A stretch of 64,000 bases of DNA from Echinometra lucunter (lineage: Eukaryota; Echinodermata; Echinoidea; Camarodonta; Echinometridae), in assembly GCA_029962745.1 (NCBI GenBank), contig CM057162.1, positions 7,819,080-7,883,079 on the forward strand. Direction: 5' to 3'. Made by a program: the position numbers and the translations under genes. The notes under the pieces were generated by a model. The model was given only the letters and a program-made list of their open reading frames with translations, was not told where the DNA came from and ran no database searches. Within the stretch, counting starts at the first letter, position 1; each line of letters opens with the position of its first letter. Positions 23,881 to 36,817 of this stretch are shown here, in pieces.

Positions 23881-25497
23881 GGACTATTATTGAGCTTTTG
23901 TTCATTGTTTGTTTGTGTACAAAGGACAGTAGGATGTACTTACATGTACATAAGATCAGTCCCTATGTTGTAAATCAACTGGATCCATGATAATGCATGT
24001 TGCACATCTCTTTGATCACTTCATAGGCTTCACAAACATATGCACTTTACAGGTATATACAGGTATATCACAGTATTTACATTTCTTTAGCTGCTGCTTG
24101 AATATTTAATGCAATCGTTAAATAACTACTGGTACTGTACATCTACATGTATGACATGTAATTCTTCATAATTCATTTCCACTGAAAAATTCCTATGTTA
24201 TTTACCTGCAGGTCTGCAATTGATGGTATTGTTATAGCAACCGACATATGGGCACAACATTGTATGAAATTGTTAGGTGTACATGTACCTGAATAAAGGA
24301 TTTGACATATTCAGTGGACACTTAAAAACCCCCTTGTCCTTGATATTTGTTCATGTACTGTACACATGCATGTACATTGTACATTTGTAGGTCTAGCTAA
24401 GGAGTTTTGTGTTAACAGATCTGTTTTAAACTCCTTGGTCTAGCTGACTTCTATAAAACATCTGAATTTTAAAGGGGTACTTTGTAGTACATGAACCCTC
24501 AAAAAAAATGAATATGAAATTCAAATGTGATTATTTCCCTCCCATTTTGTTGGACGTACATGTAGGTATGTACATTGTATACTGGTAAATTGCAAGATAT
24601 GACCCCCCCCCTTCCTGTAGGCCCTTTAGGAGTATACCAGAAGACAAAATTGATAGGAAAATATGTAACTTGATGTTAACACTTAGTTTAGATTTTTGTT
24701 GTAGAATTTATGCAGGTCCTTTTGTTATTTACAGTAGTTTTCTTCAGAATAAATATTAAAAATAATGATTGACATTGATAATTCAATTGCATGGGTTGTA
24801 ATGAACTGCGCATATCCATGTTTTTCTGTACCATCTGTGATGCTTAGTATTTTTACGGACTTTAGACTATTAAACAATAACTACTTGAAACGTTCTCTAA
24901 TCAAGCACTTTACCAAGGATTGAGTAAATATGTGAGTCTATATGTCTGCAATGTACTGAAGTCAAGATTAAAGAAAACACACTTTTTAAAGTTCAACTAA
25001 CCTCATGAAGATTGGATGATTTACTTATCATTGAGGGCTTATTTTTTAACATTCCTTCAAAGCAGTTGTGTACTTTATTGATAGAAAAAATAATGTGATA
25101 CCGGTACCAAAATAGTTTAAATGTTGGAACGTACAGAGTAGGAGGCACAAAGGATGAACTCTATGATCAGCACTTAGCCCACTCAAAGCTTAGTATACCC
25201 AAGTTGTTTTCCTAAAAATGCAAAGAGTTGAGTGGGTACTGAATTCACCCCCTTCGGTTCAGGAAAAAAACAACACTTTTTGTCACTTTTGGAATCTTGT
25301 TATTTTCACTTTGAACAGAAAAATAGTGAACTGAGTTAAACCATTGTGTAGTACTGGGTCACTTTCCATTTCTTGGGAAAAGGACTTAATTCCGCTTCCA
25401 TTTTGTGAAGCCAAATTCTATTCTCTTCACTGTATTTCTCAGTGTCAGTTTACAGAAATGGCCCCAGATTTCACCCTGTGAATATATATATATATAT
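23881..25497. other. No gene seen
   Basis: AT-rich DNA rich in TACATGTA, with no coding signal and no similarity I can see to the part of copy A after its gap. Ends in a (TA)n run that abuts the palindrome. Confidence 0.5.
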
Positions 25498-25648
25498 ATA
25501 ATGTAGACAGTAATAACTTCAAAAAGAGTCGAAGGTACGCCATGTGTAAATCCAACATTAGCTTTTATTGTTCAACAATAAAAGCTAATGTTGGATTTAC
25601 ACATGGCGTACCTTCGACTCTTTTTGAAGTTATTACTGTCTACATTAT
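25498..25648. repeat. Perfect 75+75 bp palindrome
   Basis: Two 75-base arms are exact reverse complements around a single C at 25573 (...TTTTATTGTTCAACAATAAAA...). A (TA)n run lies on the left and a longer (TA)n run close on the right. It could extrude as a cruciform or fold as a hairpin RNA. It may equally be a small foldback element or a sequencing or assembly foldback artefact. Confidence 0.95.
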
Positions 25649-25676
25649 TAATCATCCAACACGTGGGTATTATTCT

Positions 25677-25709
<33 letters not shown>

Positions 25710-25710
<1 letters not shown>

Positions 25711-28391
25711 TACTAATTTCATATAATTTGAACTTTTACATGAACTTTCAAGGGAGACCATGCCGCTACAGGCACATGTGTGCACTTGTGTAGGTTGTGG
25801 GAAAATACCCCTTCCATCTATTCAGATATCAATTTGCATGCTTATCCCTCCCAAATAGGATGGTCTTTCATCCATTGTGCAGAAATCTTCTATTCTCAGT
25901 CTCAAAGAAAAGTTCTCCCAACAGGTTCTCGTAAACACGTATTCATGTACCACTGCAAGGCTTGCTTTTTTTACATTGTTATTACCATTCCAAATGAAAT
26001 ACTGCTCCATCTTCCTCCAAAATTCCTCTTCCACCAATCACCCCCCTAGGCTGCTTCCCTTTCGGACTGTCATGATCAGCACTGACGATGAAGAACTTAC
26101 CCGTTTAGGAGCATATTGTGCACTTTCTTGTAGGGGCAGGTGTTTACCGACCTTTAGGACAATATTATCACCCCTCGATTTGATAGAATCCATTGTGTGG
26201 CTGTCTATTGTGCTCCGTCACCCTGAACTCCTCTGTACAAGTTCATATGCACCATAACGCTGTCGGGCGGTGTTATTACATCCCAAGTGCCTGGTGTAGT
26301 TTTACAGAATCAAAACTTTTTTTGCTCCCAGAGTCCCTTAACCCTTGGCCCACTGGTTGGTGCATGGCATAGAATTGTTGATGATTTCTCAGGTTGGCTG
26401 ATATCAAAACGCAGGAATTTAGAAAGTTCTAATCTCTTAAAGCTCAAAAGAGCCTAGGGGCATAGAAGAGGCACATTGTAAAAATTGACTGCAGAAATAG
26501 GAAATTATCAGATTTTCATAAGAAAGCTACTGCAATAATATGAAATGGCTTTCTGTGAACAAAACAGAAATTATTAAGTTCCATAGGTACAATCTTTGGA
26601 GTGAGTCATGGAAGTACATGCAGTAGTAATTTGCTTCAACTTGAATTTTATTTCATTTGCATGAGAGAAAACATTGAATCGTGATTGAGGAAACCACCAA
26701 TTTATTTCTACATTGAAATCAAATGGGTATATAAAGATCAAAGTTGCTTTCATGGTTATGTAAACACACATCTTTGCAAGCCATGTACAATGTACTCCTT
26801 TGAAACTGTTCCATTTATTCCCTCAGTCCTGAATCTGAATTTCTATTTGTGACAACTGACTAAAGACTAAAGATATTGGGAGAAAATTGCAAGATCAAAA
26901 GTGGGACTGAGAGGAAGTAGACTAGCATCAATGTCAGTTCCAATATTGGACCACTTGATATTGAGTCTGATCCACAAAGTTTGAGTATTTTGATTGATGT
27001 TTGATACGAGCACAGGAATGCCCAAATTCTATTTGAATGGAATCTATTCAGTATCTCACTATCCTTTAGGGTATGACCGCTGTTTATCAGGACTAAATAT
27101 CACGCAAGGCATTGTCAATAATGAAAAATTATTCAAGTCATATGTACACAAACAAGTCAGAGGAGATTGGAGAACTTCACATGCATTTTGCAAAGTTCAT
27201 AAAGCTTTGAAGTCTCAGGACTGGCAATCTGTATGTTTTTCTTCCCGTTTTGTGTTTGGTAGCCTATCGCATTGGGTTTGCGTAATATACTCAATCATTT
27301 TCTAACTTAAATTAAGAAACATGTAACCCTATCAGTTACCGTATAATACTTATTTGAAATTTACAGGCAGAATAGTGTATGCTTTTACTACTGAATTATG
27401 GAAGTATCTGATCTGTGAAATAGTGCAAGATATTTTGGATTTTTTCAAATTTGTTCCATTGAAAGATATAGGCCTGCATTTATGTAGGTCCTGCATGAAA
27501 CCGTGAATTTTGTCCACTGTAACAAAGAAACAAACAAAAAAATTATATCATGAAATACAAAAAAAAATTAAATTACTGGTAAAGTAAAATAGAATGGATG
27601 AAATAAGATGGAGTAAAAGAACACGAAATTAATTGAAAAAAAATTATGAAAATGAAATATAAAATGAAATGAAATAAAACAAATTCAGAATGTAAATGAA
27701 ATGAAATGATGTAAAATATGATTTTGAAATATTTAAAATGAAATAAATTTAAGTTTTAGTGTTCACTTGTAATGATAATACCTGTACCATCTTTGCATAG
27801 CAAATGAACATGAATAGGATATCTTACTGATCATAAATGTGAACAATTTCCTATGAAAAGGGTTCTCCTTAAAACCACAGCTGCCCTGATTAATTTGAAG
27901 ATGACAAACATGTACAGATGATGACATCAAACAGTGCTATGTTAGGATAATTAATTTCCTCCACACTTGCAACAGTCATTATAATTTCCGCTCGGGTGTG
28001 TTTCTTTTTTGGTGCTGTGTGCTTTGTAGATTGAAGTGATTGGTAAGATACAGGAAGATATCAATTTGGGGAGAGAAAAAAAGACAGAGTAAAAGTACAA
28101 TGTAGGCCAGCTATGCATGTACATGTAGGGCCTACATGTATGTGATACATGCATGTTACTATACACTGTAGAATAAGAAGGGGGAAATAAACTTGGAGAA
28201 GTGAAAGGGTAGGGAAAAGGGGGGGGGGGAATGTAGAAAAGGGGTAGGCTTTCAGTGGTATGAAACTGCTTACTTTTTCATGTAAGTTACCTTGGTGATG
28301 GTGAATTAAATCTGGATGCTTGGATGTCTTTTTTGTAGTTCACTCTTTTCATTGTGACTTTCTATACACTACATGCATTTGTTTATAGTAT
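25710..28391. other. No gene seen
   Basis: Open frames of 70-126 codons exist (for example 25877-26257 and 26994-27305) but show no domain, no splice borders and no composition difference from their surroundings. 27540-27750 is an A-rich degenerate AAATG repeat. Confidence 0.5.
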
Positions 28392-28473
28392 TTAACCCAT
28401 TACCTACTGGAACTGGGTTGTTCTTGTATTAAACCTACAGGAATTAGTGTATTCAGTACAGTCAGTGGGTTAA
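28392..28473. repeat. Short hairpin repeat, family 2
   Basis: TTAACCCATTACCTACTGG ... CAGTCAGTGGGTTAA forms a stem closed by TTAA on each side. It has the same core as 9655-9731 (ACTGGAACTGGG, CTTGTAxTAAxCCTA). Confidence 0.7.
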
Positions 28474-28526
28474 TTTTTCAACCAGGCTGGGTATTCTACT
28501 TCCCGCTTTGGTTTGTTCTCCCTTTT

Positions 28527-28798
28527 CCACTCCCCCTTTCTCTTTCTTTCTCTCTCTCTTTCTCTTTCTCTTCCCCCTCTTTCCCTCTTCATGTCTCTTT
28601 CCCTTTTCATCTGTCTCTCCCCTCTCTCCCTCTTTCTCTCATCTCTCTTTCCCTATCCCTCTCTCTTTACTCTCATTCTCTTCATCTCTCTTTCCCTCTC
28701 TTCCCCTCTCGCTTTCTCCGTCTTCTTTTCTCATTCTCTTTTCATCTCTCTCTTCTCTCTCCTCTCTTTCCTTTTTTCTTCATCTCTCTCTCCCCCAT
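28527..28798. repeat. CT-rich polypyrimidine tract
   Basis: About 270 bp almost wholly C and T (TCTCTTTCCCTCTCTT type). The roughly 100-residue Ser/Leu/Phe frames here are artefacts of the tract. Confidence 0.95.
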
Positions 28799-28799
28799 G

Positions 28800-31380
28800 C
28801 ATTTTATGCTGAGAGGCATTCCATTTCATAGAGCTTATCACAATTAAGTGGAAATGGCAATCGACGAAAGACTCGCGCATATTCGCAATATTCCCATGCC
28901 GCAATAAATATCCTGATTTGCATACAGACAAGACAGTCTAGAATCACACTTCAGTGAAGTGCCCGTGATTATGAGAGCTGACTTTGCGGTAACTCGGTTA
29001 GGAAATTGTAAATTTAGCGCAGATCCCAGTTTCCAAATTTTCAATTTGCGATGTTCATTTGATGTCTTTGTTGGAGTTTGGTTTCTTGCTCTAGTTCAGA
29101 TATATTACATTTGATTTGAAATACAAAGGGTTTTTTGTTAAATGGGATTTTTAAAAAGAAATTTTTTTTTTTACAAGACGCATGTTTTGATATGATTTTT
29201 TAACCAACTTTGTAAAATTATCCTGGTAAAGAAATATTAGGATCAGTTTTTTTTTTATGTGTAATTAAATATTCATTATTAGGATCATTACTGAAAGTAC
29301 AATTGCATTCAGCCCAATATTTTCAGTCAAAACAATTTTTATAAATTTTCATTTCATGAACATTTTTTTTTGAAAATTAAATTTCCAGTATTGGGCATAA
29401 TTTTTTTAATGATTTGACATCAGTTTTCACAAGGAATACATTATTTTATTTACATTATCATTTACATACATGTATATTTAGAACATAATTAAAAAAAAAC
29501 CACAGTCTTATCCAACAACTCCTCTTACAAAAGCTGATTCAAATGAATTTGTATTCCCATCCCCCATCCTCCCAAGGGCTAAACATGGCGGACACAATAG
29601 AAGCTTTTAATAACATTCTTTCTTTCCTTTGTATCATCTCTTGATTTTGAAGATTAAAATGTAATAATCTCATTTCACTCCATGCATGGTAGCTGATCAG
29701 TAGGCATTCCACTTCAGAGGTTTAGTCCCTGCTGAGATGGTTGTGTTAAATCTCCTTTTACAGAATCTCCTTGACTTGGATGAAGTTCTCAGAGTGAAAT
29801 ACAAGAAAAGAGGCAAATTGGAAAAGAATATTTCTGTATGTGTATAGAATTATTTTGATAGAATCACTGAGAATGTGCTTGATTTCATGTTTTTTTTGTT
29901 TCACAAACTCTCTAAGAATAAGATAATAGATGTTAGCAAATTACATACATGTACTTCCACTGAGTGGCAAATGGTTTCTCTCACCATGAGTGAATGTAAG
30001 TAAAGAAATTAGGAGGGACTTAAAAGCCGCTTATAAGCAAAAATTAAGGAAATTGAAAATGGAATTTCATTCGTAATAGGAATTACACATTCCCTGAATG
30101 AATACATGGCAGAAGTTACATCTTGATCCAGGGAAAGGTTAAAGTGAATGAAATGTTCATGAGAGGGAGTGGGGAAAATTGAGATATAAATGTACATGTA
30201 ACGTGAAATGTGAAGGAGAGGGAGTATTTACAAATTTTAGTGTAGGGAAGCAGAGGTCATATTTCTTTTTGGGAAGGGAAGACTTTTGGAAGGAAAAATT
30301 TGTTGATCTTTGCACAAGAAAAGGGTAAAAATAATATTCATTTATTTGTTTATTTGAAATGGTTTATTAAGATAAAAATCAGTCCCGGCTCAAAAGCCAA
30401 ATTACAGATTTTGTACAATTAAAAAAAAAAGAAAATGGAATCAATAACTGAAACAATGAACCAAACTAAAGCAGTATACATGAATTATGGATTTTGACAT
30501 TATAAAACATTTTTATTAGAATTTTTGATTGATATCAGAAAAAAGGGATTGTCATGATAGAGGCAGAAGGGAAGGGGGGGGGGGTAAATTGCTTGCTAAT
30601 AACATACAGTCGCCTAACAGAAAATGGCAGAATCAATAATTTCAAATCTGGACATTAACCTTGCTTAAAGCATGCATGTAGTCCTTAAGCCTGCCTTTTA
30701 AGTTCTTGAAGGTAATCTGCAAATCCTCTCGTCACTGATAGAAGGTGGAACAAAGAACTCAAATGTCTTAAAAGCTCTAAGAATCAGGAACACAAAGGAA
30801 TAATTGAGAGCTAATCCTGTTCTAAGAAGAGCTTGAACAATACTGAGATTTAGAGCTCAGAACCAACTGTTGTGGTTCTGCAACAGTGGGTTCTTCTTAA
30901 ACTGTCCATGTTTTTACTATAAGGCCTTGTTCATACATGCATTGGCCATCTATCCACAAAGTAGCCTCCAGTTGTCTCTGTTAATATTTGGATATGCTGC
31001 AGATGACAGTGCGAAAGGATGCTACTGAATAACGCAGTCAGTACTTTGCTTCCTACTATTTTACAGTACTTTTTATTCGCCATGCCTTTTTCCCCTAGGG
31101 CCTACATGTACATTAGATAATGTTAAGGTACTCAAATTAAAACAGTCATAGCTTCTGCCATGAAGTGCATATATGACTTTGAAGTACGTTCCGATCCTTT
31201 TACTGAAAGCTGCATTTCCCTCTCGACAATCACAGTGGATCACAGTGGCCTAAGTTGTATTTCCAATGTCTGTATGAATGGGATATGGGGGTAGGAGGGG
31301 GAATATGGACCTTCTATGGAATTATTGCAGTATTGTCTTTTCAATCTGAATCATGTCTTTTTCAGTGCCTCCTATCTTGA
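28800..31380. other. No gene seen
   Basis: AT-rich non-coding sequence with many homopolymer T runs near 29150-29420. No repeat or exon I can name. Confidence 0.5.
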
Positions 31381-31909
31381 GGAGGCGCTGTGGCTCAGTG
31401 GTAGAGCAATGGTCTCGTAACTGGAAGTACCTGGGTTCAAAACCAAGCAGATGCACCAATACCCTTCGGTAAGGTATTAATCCTCTTTACCAAGTCCTTT
31501 GGAGGGACTTAAACACAGTGTGGCTTTCATGGGGAGTGAATCGTGATTTGCTGACACACAAGACTTTGTGAAAAGCACTGGAAATACCTGTAATAGAGCT
31601 ACATTTCTGGAGCACAGCAAAAAAGCTGTCCCACCATAAATATTCTTTGGCCTGCTTCGAGCATTCTCGGGCCAGGAAAAGAGAGATGATGACGTTGCCA
31701 TATGGGGCAAAGGGAGGAATATACAGAGCATTACATAAGGTCTGTTGGTCATAAAACTCATAGTGATGGACAACACCTGTTACTGGTTAAGCACCCATGG
31801 TGTCAAATGCCCCCATGAAAGCCCACGACCTAGCGTCTTTAAAGCCGTCGGTCCCCTGGTTGCTTGCTAACAAGCATACACATGCTCTCTTAGCAGTCAG
31901 GTAAAAAAA
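31381..31909 (+). mobile_element. tRNA-derived SINE, interrupted by a MITE
   Basis: The head GGCGCTGTGGCTCAGTGGTA is a tRNA-like A box, and CTGGGTTCAAAACC 40 bp later is a B box (RNA polymerase III promoter). The body continues to CAAGTCCTTTGGAGGGACTTAAA, is cut by the element at 31510-31838, and resumes TTTAAAGCCGTCGGTCCC to GCAGTCAGGTAAAAAAA. The same tail, reversed and uninterrupted, is at 139-275, which confirms the join. Confidence 0.85.
31510..31838. mobile_element. TIR MITE nested in the SINE
   Basis: Same family as 20985-21225: GTGGCTTTCATGGGGAGTGA at the left and CCCATGAAAGCCCACGAC at the right, with TTAAA at both borders. It carries about 100 bp more internal sequence (31640-31745) than the copy at 20985-21225, so that one may be an internally deleted derivative. 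Confidence 0.85.
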
Positions 31910-31964
31910 CGAACCATATAACCAATCTTAGCTTTGTATCTTTTCCTTTGTTCTAAAGTGCATT

Positions 31965-32036
31965 ATTATTGTTATTATTGTTATTACTATTGTTATTATT
32001 GTTATCATTATTGTTATTATTATTATTACTATTTGT
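31965..32036. repeat. (TTA/TTG)n microsatellite
   Basis: Roughly 70 bp of ATTGTTATT triplet repeats, 55 bp after the SINE tail. Confidence 0.9.
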
Positions 32037-32930
32037 ATTGGAATGTTGTCAAAAAGGAGACCAAACAAACAAACAAAATTCTTAACTGATGCACACTGTA
32101 GTAATCAGGGTGGAATATGAACAAGGCTATAGTTTATCCCTCTGCTAGGGTACATGTATAGAGGAGATTAATATGTGATTAGAATAAGACCGATGTTGCC
32201 AGAGAAGCCCTGCAGATGAGGCATTTGTGAGAATTTGTCCCGACAAATTGTCTCGGATGAATCTCTAATGGTTTAAGATTATCATTACTTCAAAGGTTAA
32301 TGAGATATACATGTATCTTACAACAGCCATACACAAGTACACGGTAGGCCTACATGATTGTCAGCACTTTGGTTTATCCAGTCAGTATTAGGTCTTTAAA
32401 TTGGAAATGCATTTTACACTTCGAGTTTACAACTTTGGGAGCCATTTGATGTGATGTCTTTTGCTGCATCAGTTGGAAGCAGATAGGGGGAATTTTAGAG
32501 GGCATTAATCATGAATGTTAGAGGATTTTGTGATCTTTGTTGGACAAAGAAAAAGATTGGGAATGAATATTAGCGGTATTTTGGGTTTTTTTCCCACAAG
32601 GCTGCTCTACAGCTCTTTTGAAAATGAAGTAAATCATTCCTGCCTTCTTCAAGTTTTAAAATTTGAAGTTTTGAGTGATAACCAGTCTAATCAATGTCCA
32701 TTGGTTGCTGTTCCATGTTTCAGAAAAACTTTTTCCCCATTATCAAGCCTTACAAATGCTTATCATTCTCATGGAGCAGACTTTCACTTCTTGTGGCAAA
32801 GGGAGAAAGAGAGGATTTACAATGTTTGCATGAGTGATGATATTCAGTGGGATTGCGTGAGTCATACTCCACCATTGTGTGAATTGAATAAAGCACATGA
32901 AATGTGAGAAACATGCATCATTGGATGAGT

Positions 32931-33560
32931 GCTAGAAGGGAATTACTAGCTCATTATTCTATACAGGATGTAAGGCCTTTCTGGTGCCAAGATGACAGCA
33001 GGAGCCGGTGAGATGGAAACCTCCCACGTCTCCCAGTATGTTTGCAATGGTATTCTGTTTCTCACTCTGTATGATGAACAGTGAACGAAATTTGAGAAAC
33101 AAGGTGGTACTGTTAAGTAACAGAAAGGCATTAGCTCATCATTTTATATCTTTGGGCTTACCCCCTTCTGGGTTCTAGCTCACAGCTTAAGTTGCATGTG
33201 TAGTACAGGTATGCAGGTGAGATTAAAACCAGCATATAAGTTTGAGATGCTATTTCCCCCCCCCCTCCCTCCTTCATGACCAGAGAATTGAGAAACATGT
33301 GTGCTCTGCTTAGAGCCAAATGGGCATTTACTCATATAATTGCTGGACAGGTGTAAGGACCTTATAGCTCTCAGTATAAAATATGTGCAAGTAAGATTAA
33401 AACCCACCTGTATGTTTACAAAATGGTATTTCCTTCCCCAATCCAATAAAAGCCGAGTGAAGTTGTGAAAGGTCTTTGGACTGCTGTGAACCAGTGCAAA
33501 AACTGTATCATTTTCACGCAGGGTTAATGCACTATCAGAAATTTGGTAAGGGCCAGAAGG
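32931..33560. repeat. Cluster of family 1 hairpin repeats
   Basis: Successive diverged copies: GCTAGAAGGGAATTACTAGC ... GGCCTTTCTGGTGCC (32931-32988), CAGAAAGGCATTAGC ... CCCCCTTCTGGGTTCTAGC (33121-33179), GAGCCAAATGGGCATTTAC ... CTTATAGCTCTC (33313-33378), and GGGCCAGAAGGGCGTTTAC at 33550. Four in about 630 bp suggest local tandem spread of this unit. No gene is seen in 32040-34240; the 130-codon frame at 32515-32907 is unconvincing. Confidence 0.6.
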
Positions 33561-34239
33561 GCGTTTACAGAAATACAATTTACAACATATATTTATACCT
33601 TCTTGCTAAGCAACGTTGACATACATGTACACATAGCTTGCTGAATATTTATTCAATATACATGTGTCCCTTTGGGCAATTTTTGTTAAAAAAGAATATT
33701 TCACAATATTACAATAAATTTGGGATGTCAGCCCTTTCTTGTTGCCAAAGTAGGGCAATGAGGGGGAGAAGATGATGTATAGGTTAAAGAAATGCATAGA
33801 TGTGGGTGTACGTGTATGTGTGCATGAATGTTCTTAAGCTGTCGTTTTAATGTAGAATTTGACCTTTTATGTAGGAATGGCATTTACATGTGCCATTTAT
33901 TTCTGGTATGTGGGTGTGTATGTTCAAATATTTATGATATCAGAATTAAATTCCATGATGGTTATCTGTGGATTGATGTATCAGACATGTAGTACCTTCA
34001 CTACATTAACATCGTATATCAGCAAATTCAAGAGCATAGTATGTATCTTCGCGTTTTGCCCTATTAGGGGGTTCGTTCTTGGAAAGTGAGAAAATCTGTT
34101 TCCTGGTGTTATATTTAGATGATCAGTGTAACAATATTTCATATGGAGAGGAATTCTTTTAGACCTTTGAGTACTTGAACTGAAAAATAAAATTATCAAA
34201 TAAAATTCATTAGGAAAAGATAAGGGGGAGTTTGTAACA

Positions 34240-34450
34240 TTCATGGAAGTAGAGTAGATGGAAGAGGAGGAGAAGCCGATGAGGAGAAGCCAACAAGGAG
34301 GAAGAAAGGTGAGAGGAAGAAGAATAAGAAGGAAGAGGAAGAGGAAGAGGAAGAGGATAGGGAGGAGAAGGGGATGAGGAGGATGAGGACACAGTGCGCT
34401 CAAAGGAAGGAAACAGCAATAAATGATGAAATTATAAGAGAAAAGAGATA
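34240..34450. repeat. GA-rich polypurine tract
   Basis: About 210 bp of GGAAGAGGA-type purine sequence. It gives spurious frames on both strands. Confidence 0.95.
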
Positions 34451-34520
34451 GAGGAATGATGGGGGGGGGGGAGGAGGAGCAAGTTGACAAAGCTCTTTCT
34501 GTGCCAATTTTTTTTTGTAT

Positions 34521-34598
34521 CCCATTGACTACTGAATTTTCACATTCCCCATAGGTTTACTACAGCAACCTCCTGGTTCCAGTAGGCCAAAGGTTAAT
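34521..34598. repeat. Short hairpin repeat, family 2
   Basis: CCCATTGACTACTGAATTTT ... GGTTCCAGTAGGCCAAAGG, in the reverse orientation to 9655-9731. It keeps the CCCCATAGGTTTACTACA loop segment. 34600-36610 otherwise shows only a poly-C/poly-A run at about 34700-34740 and one more family 1 hairpin (35950-36005). Confidence 0.65.
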
Positions 34599-36609
34599 TC
34601 TCCATGAGATGACCATTTTAACTATAAAAGCTCTAGTCTGTTCTGCAAAGCCTGACCCTAAAGTGATCCAGCAGATATTGGCTCGTAAGAGTTAACCCCA
34701 CACCCCCCCCCCCCCAAAAAAAAAAAAAAAAAAAAAAAAATGTTAAAAAAGGTCCAACAAGGGCCTGTTCCACACAAACCCCTCAGTGTTTGCCGTTCTC
34801 ACAGGGTCATTTAGAGCCGCCATTCTTTCATGATAGGCAACGAAATCACATTAAAATCCAGCTCTTGAAGCATAGAATCATAACAATTGCCTTTCAATTT
34901 TTTTTTTTTCTAAGTCACTCTCAACTCACACACTTCTTTTTCTTATGCCTTTTGGGGTTAATGTGTTTGTCCTTAACCAAAAATCGTAATGAGGTTGTAT
35001 GCAGGCATAATATTCACATTAACCTAGTCCTCTTCTCTAAGGGCCATAGAACCCAGGCCAACTACCCTGGTGTTTTTCCTTTAAGTGTTTTTCTTCATTC
35101 CTTGTAGGACAATTTTCTTACAACTAATTTTGCAGGTGATTGACTAGGACACAGACATATTAACATCAAGACATGGAACATGAGGGATAAATTCACCTAT
35201 CGGCACCTACAGGACTATCCATACATTTCCAGCACATTGCTGGAGGTTTAGTCTGTACCAACAATTAAAAATACTTCAAAATTCATGAAAATAATGGCTA
35301 GCTTTTATAAAAGAATTGGTCTAGCAGTAACATTCATGGTCAGTTCTTTCTTCACCTTTAAACTGACTTTGATGGGACCACGATTCAAAACTTAGAACAT
35401 GGATGGTGATGTTAGGTACATGTAATCGGATCTGATTGATACTTCGATCTGTTGCAAAAAAAGCTACTAATTATACACATTACACATGCTTGCACAGTAC
35501 TTGCATGTATGGACCAAATTCAAATGCCTCAAGATCATTAGGATGGTTGCTATGTTCATGCAGTCTCATACTATAAAAAAAAAGAAAAAAAATGTTTTTC
35601 AAACCAGTCTCGCTCTGGTTTAAGCCTTTTTTACTTTCACCAAGTCAGGATAATGTTGCTTACATGTCAATTAAGAGCCAGAGAGGCATTAACGCATGTC
35701 TGTCAAGATTGTTAAACAACTTCATACCTCCTCCTCGGATCTAATTCCGAACAATGAATTATTCATCAGACTCATGTCATCTAGAATGCTAGTGAAGCAA
35801 GTCCATTGACTTTTCTGTAATGACGCATTAAACATTGATGATCTTTGCATCCATAATTGAATTCATTGGCTGACTCCTTCACTGCACATATTCCCCTTAT
35901 GATGTATGTATGTACAGCAGGACCTATATGTACATTGTATAATGATTTTGAGAGCTATTGGGGAGTTAAGGTATTAAAAAGTATTTATGTCCTTATGGCT
36001 CTCAGAATGTACATAGATACAAGGCATAGGCATTCTTTAATACAGTACATGTATAGCATGTTCTTCCCTAGAAATGGAATGCTGAATTCATATTGGAAGT
36101 ATGTAAACAAACATGTTCACTTTTATGGGCAGTATTATTCGTAACCTTTGGCTTTCATAAGGTGTGTACACTGGTACAGAACCTTTTTGCACTGATGAAC
36201 ATGTTTGTCAGATTAAATTGAATGAAGTTTTTGTATGTACACTAATGTGATACAAAATCTGGTTTGATTGTTAAAAAGTGAATAAGAACTTAAGAAATCT
36301 TGGCCTACATTTTCATTGATGCCTATTGTGCATTGATACAGTACATGTTGTACTTGGTCATGTACATGTATGTAAAATTTGTCACTCTAGGCTTAAATGT
36401 CATGCCCGTTCAGTAGTTTGTCACATTTTTCCTGTGAATTTTTCTAGTGAGAGACTCTAGTATTTTGTGCTTTAAAAGCATATTAACTTATTATTACTGT
36501 TCCCACTTACAATGTAAAATCAGGCTAATATATATACATATACAAATAATTCATTTGGTATCTTACAAGCAGCACATTATTTGCAATACAGTACACACAA
36601 ATGCAATTC

Positions 36610-36740
36610 CCACTCAGCTCAGTGCGGCGCAGGTGGCAGGCATATGCACATTATCGATCCATACCTCAATTAATCATCGTATGCAAATGAGGAGGGGCAA
36701 GTAATCATATTTGCGCAGCAGCCTGTGACAGTCAAGTGAA
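36610..36740. promoter_or_regulatory. Possible cis-regulatory cluster
   Basis: Within 130 bp, in a local rise of GC and CpG, are an E-box CAGGTG (36630), TTATCGAT, CAATTAATCATC (homeodomain-like) and an exact POU octamer ATGCAAAT at 36681-36688. These are known transcription-factor core motifs, but each is short and the grouping may be chance. Confidence 0.25.
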
Positions 36741-36817
36741 TGGCGGTTGTTTTACAGGCTTGTGAGATAATTTCCAATTATACAGACTACCCCAAGGACT
36801 TTCATATACTCTGTTCA

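Noticed and set aside
26994..27305. 103-codon plus-strand frame
   Set aside because: No recognised motif and no supporting signals.
32515..32907. 130-codon plus-strand frame
   Set aside because: No domain, no splice borders, and ordinary AT-rich surroundings. Length alone is not enough.
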